From positions 1-24,217 of the IMG/VR virus record IMGVR_UViG_3300010354_000637: a stretch of 24,217 nucleotides of DNA, one strand, 5' to 3'. The translations under genes were made by a program, and so were the position numbers. This document shows positions 15,708 through 21,613 of this stretch, piece by piece (position 1 is the stretch's first letter; each line of letters opens with the position of its first letter). The DNA comes from a virus. Below the pieces are notes generated by a model. It made no database searches. It had not been told where the DNA came from and saw nothing but the letters and a program-made list of their open reading frames with translations.

Positions 15708-16583
15708 TCAATCTTCTTCTGCCAGACGAGCAAAATAGCTGAGAGCATCGTCGTCATCATTTGATGAAGAAGTAGACGCTTTTCGAGATGCAAAAGATTC
15801 AGCAACAGAAATTGGTTCTTCTTCCTCTTCTTGCTGGACTGCTCGATTAACAGGAGAAGCTCCCAAGACAGAATTCAAACGAGTCTCTAGTTCATCGTAG
15901 CTCTTAAATTCAGAAGCAGAAGTGAAAGCTTCGAGCGAATGTTCTTGCTTCCAAATTTGTTCCATCTCATCATCATCAGAACTCAAAGCAGTTGGAGGAG
16001 AAAATTCTGAACTATCATAGTTCCAGTATCCACCAACAGTTTTGATCTTGACTTTGAAGTTAGCTCCTTCCCAGAAATCAAATACATTTACTGGAGTTTC
16101 ATCTTGAAATTCTGGCTTCATTGCAGCAAGAATTTTATCATGAATTTTCTTGCCATATTTAAACAAGAATACTTTACCTTCATTGTGAGGATTCTTTGGA
16201 TCTTTCACCACATAGATATTGCTGTAGTAAGAGAGCTTACGTTTGCGTTGGCGAGCAACTTCTTTATCAGATTCGATACCGCTATTCCAGAGCTTGGTGT
16301 TGGCGGCACACACAGGACAACGCTCACCATTAGTTGTCAAACAGTTATCAATTAGCCACCCACCAGGACCCTGGAAGGCATGAGAGTAGACTTTCGCCCA
16401 GGGAACAGCTTCTCCTTCGGGAGCTGGCAGGAAACGAATAACAGAATATCCATTTCCAGAAGAATCGAGTTCTGGTTTCCAGAGCCTGTCATCAGAATTA
16501 TTTTGGGTTGTAGATTTCTCCAATTCTTTTTGAAGAAATTCAAAATTGTTTTGGTTTTTGCGCTTAAGTTCAGCAAAAGACAT
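15708..16583 (-). CDS. gp32: gp32 single-stranded DNA-binding protein
   Basis: A 291-residue protein. The N-terminal MSFAELKRKNQNNFEFLQKE is the basic self-interaction (B) region with the LAST-like element. The core contains the zinc site H68, C81, C89 and C92 (H-x12-C-x7-C-x2-C; T4 has H-x12-C-x9-C-x2-C). The C terminus is a Ser/Asp/Glu-rich acidic tail (SSSNDDDDALSYFARLAEED) that in T4 contacts replication partners. It coats ssDNA during replication, recombination and repair. The ribosome binding site GAGGTAA lies 5 nt before the ATG. A near-consensus sigma-70 promoter (16637-16665) gives about a 47-nt leader, so the gene is probably expressed early by host polymerase. Its GC content looks higher than that of the tail genes. 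Confidence 0.95.
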   Translation of the reverse strand: MSFAELKRKNQNNFEFLQKELEKSTTQNNSDDRLWKPELDSSGNGYSVIRFLPAPEGEAVPWAKVYSHAFQGPGGWLIDNCLTTNGERCPVCAANTKLWNSGIESDKEVARQRKRKLSYYSNIYVVKDPKNPHNEGKVFLFKYGKKIHDKILAAMKPEFQDETPVNVFDFWEGANFKVKIKTVGGYWNYDSSEFSPPTALSSDDDEMEQIWKQEHSLEAFTSASEFKSYDELETRLNSVLGASPVNRAVQQEEEEEPISVAESFASRKASTSSSNDDDDALSYFARLAEED

Positions 16584-16636
16584 AAGATTACCTCGGATTT
16601 TTTAGATTCGGCTTGTGTGACTCCCATCACCACATA

Positions 16637-16665
16637 ATCATACCATGGGAAGGGCTGGGTGTCAA
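16637..16665 (-). promoter_or_regulatory. Sigma-70 promoter for gp32
   Basis: On minus, TTGACA (16660-16665), a 17-bp spacer, then TATGAT (16637-16642), with TGG just before the -10 (extended -10). The -35 overlaps the last codons of the DUF1825-type gene. Confidence 0.85.
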
Positions 16666-17003
16666 GTGCCCGTGGCTTCCAATTTGCTACGCATCTCGGA
16701 AACTTTATTATATAGTTGATCAAACATTACATTTATATTTTCATCTGGATTAGCTCCCAACATAACGGCAGCTTGTTTCATACTGTTCATCATATCTATC
16801 GCTTCTGGGTCATCACTTAATGATAACCTAGCATTAAATATTTTTTGCTTTTCTATAAGAGTTTGTAGAACATCAAAATACTCCATCTTTTTTTCCTTGC
16901 TTAGCACAGGGAAAGCAGAAGCAGATTGAAAGCAATATTTTTGCAACTCCATTATTTGTTGTAGGTCTCCACGAACCATTTCGGATTTGAAAAAATCAGA
17001 CAT
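16662..17003 (-). CDS. DUF1825-type conserved protein
   Basis: A 113-residue, probably all-helical protein. It matches the pattern I recall for DUF1825, found in cyanobacteria and cyanophages: N-terminal FFKSEMVRGDLQQI, then FPVLSKEKKMEYFDVLQTLI with EKQKIFNARLSLSDDPEA, and an end with INVMFDQLYNKVSEMRSKL. Its function is unknown. It lies between gp32 and gp33, the position of gp59 (helicase loader) in T4, but no gp59 similarity is visible. The start at 17003 is 1 nt after the gp33 stop, so the two are probably co-translated. Its 3' end overlaps the gp32 promoter. Confidence 0.75.
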   Translation of the reverse strand: MSDFFKSEMVRGDLQQIMELQKYCFQSASAFPVLSKEKKMEYFDVLQTLIEKQKIFNARLSLSDDPEAIDMMNSMKQAAVMLGANPDENINVMFDQLYNKVSEMRSKLEATGT

Positions 17004-17004
17004 A

Positions 17005-17223
17005 TTACACTAACATTAATTTTGCTTTTGAAGTTCTTTTCATATAATTTAATTTTTGAGCATCGTATTTTAGTTTTTCTTTTAATGGTTTAGATAATAG
17101 TTTAGGAACAGATTCTATTTCTATATCATTTGCCTCACAATAATGAATAATAGCATCAATATAATTCATTGAATAGTTGATTGCTATTTTTTCAATTTCC
17201 TGCGAGAATTTCGCAGTCGTCAT
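17005..17223 (-). CDS. gp33: gp33 late transcription coactivator
   Basis: A 72-residue protein. ATG at 17223 is chosen because GGAGG lies 8 nt upstream, inside the last codons of the nuclease gene; longer upstream starts would overlap that gene. The sequence MTTAKFSQEIEKIAINYSMN, then YIDAIIHYCEANDIEIESV, and the end LNYMKRTSKAKLMLV matches the cyanophage gp33 pattern. gp33 bridges host RNA polymerase and the sliding clamp so that late promoters (TATAAATA) can be used, in line with the late motifs seen in the tail genes. T4 gp33 is longer (112), but short forms are usual in cyanophages as I recall. Confidence 0.8.
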   Translation of the reverse strand: MTTAKFSQEIEKIAINYSMNYIDAIIHYCEANDIEIESVPKLLSKPLKEKLKYDAQKLNYMKRTSKAKLMLV

Positions 17224-17227
17224 AAAT

Positions 17228-17917
17228 TTATCCTCCAAATTTTCTATTGTTATTTTCTTCATACTCCTTAAGATATTCTTGTAATTTAATAAAATATTCT
17301 TTCTTAGGAGGCACGACACTAACTTGAATGTCACCTGTTTCGCAAGCAACAATTGTTACTAGTTGTTCAACTTTCAAACCATACAATTCTTGAAGCATAC
17401 AAGCGTATGCTATTTCTTGTACGTAATAATCATAAAGATATTCTTCCTTTTTTTCTTCAGCAGAAGTTTTGAAATCAATAATAGAAAGTTTTCCGTTATA
17501 CTCTGCTATACAATCAACCCGACCAGCTATTTTTAGGTAATCAGAATATAAAGGTGCCTCTTGAAAATATATGTTATTTATATTATCAAAAATTTTCAAA
17601 GAAGAATTAAACATGATCCAGATTAATGGGTTATCCTTATATAATTCTGGATCATGTTCATTGTTAAAATAATTTTCAACAAGTTTATGATACTTATTTC
17701 CTCTATTAGTTGAATATGAAGAAATTTTATTTGCTACTTCTTCTCCTACTCTTTGTCTCCATTTTTTAATTATTTCTACTTTCTTTTTATTATTACTAAT
17801 CACGGTGGTCACTGACTTATATTTGTTTCCAGATGGAGTAATATAATGTCGTTTACCGTCAATTGTTGTGGTTTTCATTTCAATTGGTTCGAGACCAACG
17901 TGATTAAATATTTTCAT
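17228..17917 (-). CDS. RecB/Cas4/MGME1-type PD-(D/E)XK exonuclease
   Basis: A 229-residue protein. The nuclease core is visible in order: RGNKYHKLVENYF (His motif, about 72-84), IAGRVDCIAEYNGKLSIIDF with the Asp of GRVD, then IIDFKTS (D-x-K), and YYVQEIAYACM (the Q-x-x-x-Y motif of RecB-type nucleases). The N terminus has YITPSGNKYKSVTTVIS, as in the MGME1-like ssDNA exonucleases found in cyanophages. It likely trims ssDNA in replication or recombination, or helps degrade host DNA. The stop of phoH overlaps its start (ATGA, 17914-17917). gp33 follows after 4 nt. The nuclease fold is clear; the exact subfamily and polarity are not. Confidence 0.8.
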   Translation of the reverse strand: MKIFNHVGLEPIEMKTTTIDGKRHYITPSGNKYKSVTTVISNNKKKVEIIKKWRQRVGEEVANKISSYSTNRGNKYHKLVENYFNNEHDPELYKDNPLIWIMFNSSLKIFDNINNIYFQEAPLYSDYLKIAGRVDCIAEYNGKLSIIDFKTSAEEKKEEYLYDYYVQEIAYACMLQELYGLKVEQLVTIVACETGDIQVSVVPPKKEYFIKLQEYLKEYEENNNRKFGG

Positions 17918-18666
17918 AGACCCAAATTAATTTTAGCAATGATATAAGATTTGATTAAACCTGATCGAACAATGTCTTCTACACCAAATTCAACAAGAGA
18001 AACTTCTTTCATCTGCTGAAGAATACGTTGGAAATCAATGATTCCAGAACGTTCATTTGTTCTTTGTAAGTCCGATTGACTTGCATCTCCACAGAAGACG
18101 ATCTTGGTATCTTCCCCAACACGAGTGATGATTGAATCAAGTTCATGGAAGTTCAAGTTTTGGCATTCATCTACAATAACAATAGCTTTATCAAGAGTAG
18201 TGCCACGTAGGAAAGAAGTTGACCAGAATGAAATAGTTTCTTGATGCTTGAGATTCTCATATAGCATTTCAAACGAAGCATCATCTGGCATTTCAAACAT
18301 ATACTTTACCATATTCTTATAAGGAATCTGATAAAGAGAAGACTTATCTTCATGTGTACCAGGAAGGAATCCAATTTCTCTAGTGGCAACGAGCGAACGT
18401 ACCACATAAACTTTTTCATATGGAGTGTTTTCATCCAACACATCACGAAGAGCTAAGTACATAGCAACAAAAGTTTTACCTGTACCTGCAGCTCCATAGA
18501 CAAATAGGTTTTGTCCCTTACCATACTCTTCAAACATAACACGTTGGTTATCTGTAAGAGGTTCAATGTTGAGAAGGTAATCATAATTGATTGGTTTCCT
18601 TCTCTTCAATTGCTTAACGCTCATTCCATTAATATCTGGTTGATTTCTTTTTCTTGCTCTAGGCAT
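17914..18666 (-). CDS. phoH: PhoH-like ATPase
   Basis: A 250-residue protein with the Walker A GAAGTGKTFVAMYLALRDVL (residues about 58-77), YVVRSLVATREIGFLPGT typical of PhoH, Walker B AIVIVDECQNLNFHELDSII and the sensor IVFCGDASQSDLQR. PhoH is a P-loop NTPase of the helicase-like class. It is common in cyanophages and often linked to phosphate stress in bacteria, but its phage role is not settled. The N-terminal 40 residues are basic. It starts 1 nt after the upstream stop and overlaps the nuclease gene by 4 nt. No Pho-box was recognised. Confidence 0.93.
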   Translation of the reverse strand: MPRARKRNQPDINGMSVKQLKRRKPINYDYLLNIEPLTDNQRVMFEEYGKGQNLFVYGAAGTGKTFVAMYLALRDVLDENTPYEKVYVVRSLVATREIGFLPGTHEDKSSLYQIPYKNMVKYMFEMPDDASFEMLYENLKHQETISFWSTSFLRGTTLDKAIVIVDECQNLNFHELDSIITRVGEDTKIVFCGDASQSDLQRTNERSGIIDFQRILQQMKEVSLVEFGVEDIVRSGLIKSYIIAKINLGL

Positions 18667-18667
18667 A

Positions 18668-18907
18668 TTACCACTCCACTTGTGATCCAGGTAGTTTTGA
18701 CATTTTGTTCATGATATCATTCCATCCAGGATGAGATTTACTCATCTTGTTTCTCCACTCTCCAACTTCTCCAACACCAGCTACGCCAGCTGACCAATCT
18801 TTATCCCAATCGGGATTGTCTTTACGCCACTGATCGTAGTCTGGCATGGACATATAGAGTTCTTTTTTCTCTCCAGTTTCTTTGTGTATTACAGGATAAG
18901 TAGGCAT
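18668..18907 (-). CDS. Small conserved cyanophage protein (MPTYPVIHKETGE type)
   Basis: A 79-residue protein. ATG at 18907 is chosen because it overlaps the thyX stop as TAATG; a GTG three codons upstream is less likely. It starts MPTYPVIHKETGEKKELYMS and continues MPDYDQWRKDNPDWDKDWSA, with a Gly-rich GVAGVGEVGEW. The N-terminal part resembles the FmdB-like zinc-ribbon start but has no cysteines, so no zinc site can be claimed. It is common between thyX and phoH in cyanophages as I recall. Function unknown. Confidence 0.75.
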   Translation of the reverse strand: MPTYPVIHKETGEKKELYMSMPDYDQWRKDNPDWDKDWSAGVAGVGEVGEWRNKMSKSHPGWNDIMNKMSKLPGSQVEW

Positions 18908-19563
18908 TAGTTCCACTCCAAAGCTTCAGCACAAATAGGAAATTGTTCAACGAACACTTCACGACAAGCATTAGCAATGTCCATGTGTTCTTTTTGAGTG
19001 CCGTGAGCACTCCTCAAATCTATATAGTGGATCCAAGAACGAACAGATCCCGTCATATAGATGCGTGTGGGCGTCGCTAAGGGCAGTACAAACCTTGCAC
19101 ATTCCTTTGCCACTCCCGCCTCCAGCATCCTCTTGTAGAGGTTGTTGGCGTGGGCAAACAGCTCAGCAATTTCTGCTTGATACTTTAGTTTTACATAATC
19201 TCCAAGATCATCAGTAGAGTTCTGACGGTTCTTGGTATCTTGTTTACGCAGATCAGGAATAGGAATATTCTCAGTAATTAGATTAGTATCAGCATAGCGT
19301 TGAGAAAATTCCTGAAATGTAAACGAACGGTGTCGCAATATTTGAGCTGCTATACCACGGTTAGTTTCAATCTCTAGAGACATATGTGCTTGCTCAAATA
19401 CAGACCAATGCTGATGCTTGATACAATACTTTAGCAGACCAGCTACATTAGGGTTCTCCTGATTCTGTGGGTTGCTCACCCTCGCTATGTACCCCATCAT
19501 CTGCTCCGCTTCTGGTGTCACTGAGATCAGTTTCACTGGTGATTTCTGATTCGATTGGGGCAT
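18907..19563 (-). CDS. thyX: ThyX, FAD-dependent thymidylate synthase
   Basis: About 218 residues with the ThyX signature RHRSFTFQEFSQRY. Other family features are HWSVFEQAHMSLEIET before it, ECARFVLPLATPTRIYMTGS and SWIHYIDLRSAHGTQKE. The enzyme makes dTMP from dUMP with methylene-THF, FAD and NADPH, supplying thymidine for phage DNA synthesis. The start is uncertain. ATG 19563 leaves 14 residues before VKLISVTPEAE, where many homologues begin. ATG 19596 adds 11 residues that overlap the better-looking frame of the upstream gene. The upstream gene overlaps it by about 116 nt. The downstream gene overlaps its stop. Confidence 0.93.
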   Translation of the reverse strand: MPQSNQKSPVKLISVTPEAEQMMGYIARVSNPQNQENPNVAGLLKYCIKHQHWSVFEQAHMSLEIETNRGIAAQILRHRSFTFQEFSQRYADTNLITENIPIPDLRKQDTKNRQNSTDDLGDYVKLKYQAEIAELFAHANNLYKRMLEAGVAKECARFVLPLATPTRIYMTGSVRSWIHYIDLRSAHGTQKEHMDIANACREVFVEQFPICAEALEWN

Positions 19564-19741
19564 AGTTGTATCCAAATCCTTTGTGTGCTCGTTCATAATT
19601 CTTAAGATTTTTTCTAAGTTTTTTAATTTCGTGCCTACGTTTTAAAATTTCTATGTATTGATCTTGTGAATAATTTGGATTTTCTAATGCTTTAGTTAAC
19701 ATTTTGGTTGCTTTTTTTAAAGATGGCAATGAATCTTGCAT
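19448..19741 (-). CDS. Small basic conserved protein upstream of thyX
   Basis: A 97-residue frame. GAGGAG lies just before the ATG at 19741, and a strong sigma-70 promoter (19765-19793) starts about 17 nt upstream. Residues 1-60 are Lys/Arg-rich and helical: MQDSLPSLKKATKMLTKALE, YSQDQYIEILKRRHEIKKLR, then ERAHKGFGYNYAP. The last 35 residues are Ser/Glu/Asp-rich and overlap thyX in another frame, so they may be poorly constrained. Function unknown; possibly a small nucleic-acid-binding protein. It is the first gene of the thyX-phoH-gp33 group. Confidence is higher for the N-terminal two thirds than for the end. Confidence 0.65.
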   Translation of the reverse strand: MQDSLPSLKKATKMLTKALENPNYSQDQYIEILKRRHEIKKLRKNLKNYERAHKGFGYNYAPIESEITSETDLSDTRSGADDGVHSEGEQPTESGEP

Positions 19742-19764
19742 GACTCCTCAACTCATTTGTTTGT

Positions 19765-19793
19765 ATCATAACACAATTTACTAGGTTTGTCAA
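19765..19793 (-). promoter_or_regulatory. Sigma-70 promoter for the thyX-phoH-gp33 group
   Basis: On minus, TTGACA (19788-19793), a 17-bp spacer, TATGAT (19765-19770), with TGT before the -10. It has the same two hexamers, spacing and TGn as the gp32 promoter. Confidence 0.85.
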
Positions 19794-19801
19794 TAGAGAA
19801 A

Positions 19802-19809
19802 AATAAATA
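19802..19809 (+). promoter_or_regulatory. Possible late promoter (AATAAATA)
   Basis: AATAAATA on the plus strand, 33 nt before the ATG at 19843. It is adjacent to the divergent sigma-70 -35 at 19788-19793. Confidence 0.45.
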
Positions 19810-19842
19810 TACATTATCATACAAAATTGAATATCTAATACA

Positions 19843-20049
19843 ATGAATCAAATAAATCCAGAGCATTTAATATCACATAAAGAGTGTAAGGAGATGATTG
19901 ATGATGCTATCAGAAGACACAACCGTAATGCTTCTATCATTAGTATGTGCGTTGGTTGGGTGGTTCTTTCTTTATTTGCTGAGGGATTATTAAGACTTAT
20001 TGGAGTTATTCCTCCTCTATTACCATGGCTTAACATTACATTAAAATAA
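19843..20049 (+). CDS. Small membrane protein, conserved in cyanophages
   Basis: A 68-residue protein. The N-terminal 28 residues are soluble (HLISHKECKEMIDDAIRRHN); a hydrophobic segment follows at about 30-50 (ASIISMCVGWVVLSLFAEGL) and then a second partly hydrophobic stretch with prolines. This fits a single-pass inner-membrane protein. The IDDAIRRHNRNASII block resembles small proteins I recall in other cyanophages. It is one of only two plus-strand genes in this part, behind a late-type promoter. There is no clear ribosome binding site. Function unknown. Confidence 0.65.
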   Translation: MNQINPEHLISHKECKEMIDDAIRRHNRNASIISMCVGWVVLSLFAEGLLRLIGVIPPLLPWLNITLK

Positions 20050-20054
20050 AAAAA

Positions 20055-20144
20055 ATGAGTACCCTTTTTATCAAAAGTTTATTGCTATTTACTTCAATTG
20101 GATTGTTCTTGAATTGGGGATTGCATAATGCATATCCACATTAA
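20055..20144 (+). CDS. 29-residue hydrophobic peptide
   Basis: The frame encodes MSTLFIKSLLLFTSIGLFLN then WGLHNAYPH, with one likely membrane segment (residues about 5-20). It lies 5 nt after the preceding membrane-protein gene and ends 2 nt before the terminator stem, so it fills the unit exactly. No Shine-Dalgarno site is seen before the ATG, which follows an A-tract. It could be a real micro-protein or the tail of the transcript. Confidence 0.45.
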   Translation: MSTLFIKSLLLFTSIGLFLNWGLHNAYPH

Positions 20145-20164
20145 AAAAGGGGCAGATGCCCCTT
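20143..20164. terminator. Bidirectional terminator hairpin
   Basis: AAGGGGC (20147-20153), loop AGAT, GCCCCTT (20158-20164). On minus the stem is followed by T6 (A-run 20143-20148), a good terminator for the DUF4278-type gene. On plus the T-tract is weaker (AAATAATTTTATTT). Confidence 0.8.
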
Positions 20165-20172
20165 AAATAATT

Positions 20173-20304
20173 TTATTTAATTGAAGCTAGTTGTGCCTCT
20201 TTTAGACGTACTTCTTTTTCAATTTGTTCTTTGATAAGTTGAAGAACATTGAGCTTACGCTCTTCGACGTTATACTTAACGCCACGATATGTTGCTGTTG
20301 TCAT
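20173..20304 (-). CDS. Small DUF4278-type protein
   Basis: A 43-residue protein: MTTATYRGVKYNVEERK, then LNVLQLIKEQIEKEVRLKEA. The TYRGVKY start is the hallmark of the small cyanobacterial/cyanophage DUF4278 family, as I recall it; function unknown. AAGGAG lies 9 nt before the ATG. The gene ends 8 nt before a terminator stem. It is the last gene of the minus-strand psbA-speD group. Confidence 0.75.
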   Translation of the reverse strand: MTTATYRGVKYNVEERKLNVLQLIKEQIEKEVRLKEAQLASIK

Positions 20305-20344
20305 TAGGTTTTCTCCTTAGTGGTTTAGGTTAAAGAGCGTTCCT

Positions 20345-20497
20345 TCAGTCAACCTTTGCGTCTATTTTACACTCCTTTGGAGAGATCTGTTTGATCTCCC
20401 ATATCAAATCATTCTTTGCTTGCCTAGGAATGTCCTGCGTATGAACTCTACCAGCAATTAGTTGTGCTTGTAGGCATGTGAGAATGAGTGTCTCCAT
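20345..20497 (-). CDS. Short hypothetical ORF, start uncertain (possibly ATA or damaged)
   Basis: From ATG 20497 a 50-residue frame gives METLILTCLQAQLIAGRVHT, then QDIPRQAKNDLIWEIKQISP, ending KIDAKVD. The same frame stays open upstream to a TAA at 20569 and reads KYVHPFGTEVRQLGTGRSS, which looks coding. There is no ATG, GTG or TTG there, but an ATA at about 20557 precedes KYVHPF. There is no Shine-Dalgarno site at either start. Length and composition suggest a real small protein whose original start codon was lost or is non-standard. It is followed by 40 nt that lead to the DUF4278-type gene. Family not recognised. Confidence 0.5.
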   Translation of the reverse strand: METLILTCLQAQLIAGRVHTQDIPRQAKNDLIWEIKQISPKECKIDAKVD

Positions 20498-20568
20498 AGA
20501 TGAACGACCCGTTCCAAGTTGTCTTACTTCCGTCCCAAAGGGATGAACGTACTTTATATATGCAAATT

Positions 20569-20592
20569 ATTTTGTATAATATAATACAAAAT
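20569..20592. terminator. AT-rich hairpin just after speD
   Basis: ATTTTGTAT (20569-20577), loop AATATA, ATACAAAAT (20584-20592): a 9-bp, nearly all A-T stem 2 nt after the speD stop. It is weak as a terminator; it could also shield the 3' end of the mRNA. Confidence 0.35.
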
Positions 20593-20593
20593 T

Positions 20594-20920
20594 TTATCTA
20601 TCAATATAATCTAAAGTATAATGTTGTGCTTTTAATTGTTCAATTATAATATCGCAAGCAATCTTAGGTTCGGAATCTCCACATGTAAATACATCAACAG
20701 CTGCTTCTCCTTTTTCGGGCCAAGTATGAATACTAATATGGCTTTCAGAAAGTAAACAAATAGCTGTTACACCCTGAGGTTCGAATTGATGTGACATAGT
20801 TTGGAGAACATGTGCTCCACATGCTTCTGCAGCATTTTCCAACAAGTCACTAAGAAAATGTTCATTATCTAATAAAGATAATGAACATTTATACAAATTT
20901 AATAAGTAATGCTTGCCCAT
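20594..20920 (-). CDS. speD: SpeD, S-adenosylmethionine decarboxylase
   Basis: A 108-residue, prokaryotic-type AdoMetDC. The autocleavage site is in LLSESHISIHTWPE: cleavage before the Ser of ESH gives the pyruvoyl group. The partner Cys is in AVDVFTCGDSEP. The N terminus is MGKHYLLNLYKCSLSLLDNE, and ACGAHVLQTMSHQFEPQGVT precedes the active site. It makes decarboxylated SAM for spermidine synthesis and is a known cyanophage auxiliary gene. The length is slightly short of typical bacterial SpeD (about 120-130), but all key residues are present. Its ATG directly follows the upstream stop. Confidence 0.95.
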   Translation of the reverse strand: MGKHYLLNLYKCSLSLLDNEHFLSDLLENAAEACGAHVLQTMSHQFEPQGVTAICLLSESHISIHTWPEKGEAAVDVFTCGDSEPKIACDIIIEQLKAQHYTLDYIDR

Positions 20921-21175
20921 TTATTTTTTCTTTTTATCTTTTTTAGTATCACAAGACCATAATCTAGGATTAATTCTTCCTTCAGTTTGTTTAAAGGACT
21001 TAAATTTTTCACGATACCTATCCCAGTAATAATCAAATATTTCTATTTTCTTATCACAAGTAACAATATCATGTGCAACAGAATTATCTAATTCGTATAC
21101 AACCAGATAAGAATTATATGGCAATGAACGATCATTAGCTAATATGGGGTCACATTGTTCATGCAATATTTTCAT
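20921..21175 (-). CDS. Conserved cyanophage hypothetical protein next to speD
   Basis: An 84-residue protein. ATG at 21175 is chosen: it lies 1 nt after the upstream stop (TGATATG), while longer starts overlap that gene. It begins MKILHEQCDPILANDRSLPY, followed by NSYLVVYELDNSVAHDIV and KIEIFDYYWDRYREKFK, and ends with a Lys-rich tail. The YNSYLV ... EGRINPRLW layout resembles proteins I recall near speD in other cyanophages. No catalytic motif was seen. The stop touches the speD start. Confidence 0.65.
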   Translation of the reverse strand: MKILHEQCDPILANDRSLPYNSYLVVYELDNSVAHDIVTCDKKIEIFDYYWDRYREKFKSFKQTEGRINPRLWSCDTKKDKKKK

Positions 21176-21176
21176 A

Positions 21177-21611
21177 TCAAGAACGTCCACCCCATTGAAT
21201 ATGTGGAAATGCTTCTTCAATACAAGCACGAGTAATTTTGTATTTCTTACCAAGTGCTTTGTCTTTCACCAATACCAAAAGATTTGCTTCTTCTTCATGT
21301 AGACCTTCTAACATTTGAATAAACAAATTTTCTCTTTGAGATTGTTTTAAAGATGAACTTCCTCCTTTGAAAAACAAATACAATTTACGATATTCTTTTT
21401 CTAACACTGTATGATCTGTTCCTTTTGGAGCATCATTTACATTAAAAGGAACTTCACCTTCGGGAAGCATAGAGATTACACTTTCATCAAAATTAGCAAT
21501 TAAAATGGAGCGTAAAGCAGGAGTATTATAATCATTTAATAGTTTTATTTTTTCTGCTTTAGTTTTAGCATTACTTACTTTTTGAAGTACTTCAGAAATT
21601 AATAGTTTCAT
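21177..21611 (-). CDS. DUF6433-type conserved phage protein
   Basis: A 144-residue protein. ATG 21611 is preferred over a TTG two codons upstream. The pattern fits a family of T4-like phages that I recall as DUF6433: LLNDYNTPALRSILIANFDE, then LPEGEVPFNVNDAPKG, RKLYLFFKGGSSSLKQSQRE, LFIQMLEGLHEEEANLLVLV and ITRACIEEAFPHIQW. It is probably helical and soluble; function unknown. It lies downstream of RNase H, with the two reading frames abutting (RNase H stop 21614-21616), which suggests coupled translation and a link to DNA metabolism. Confidence 0.75.
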   Translation of the reverse strand: MKLLISEVLQKVSNAKTKAEKIKLLNDYNTPALRSILIANFDESVISMLPEGEVPFNVNDAPKGTDHTVLEKEYRKLYLFFKGGSSSLKQSQRENLFIQMLEGLHEEEANLLVLVKDKALGKKYKITRACIEEAFPHIQWGGRS

Positions 21612-21613
21612 TT

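Noticed and set aside
17005-17352. Longer 115-residue reading of gp33
   Set aside because: The extra 43 residues overlap the nuclease gene in another frame and lack a ribosome binding site; ATG 17223 has GGAGG and matches the family start.
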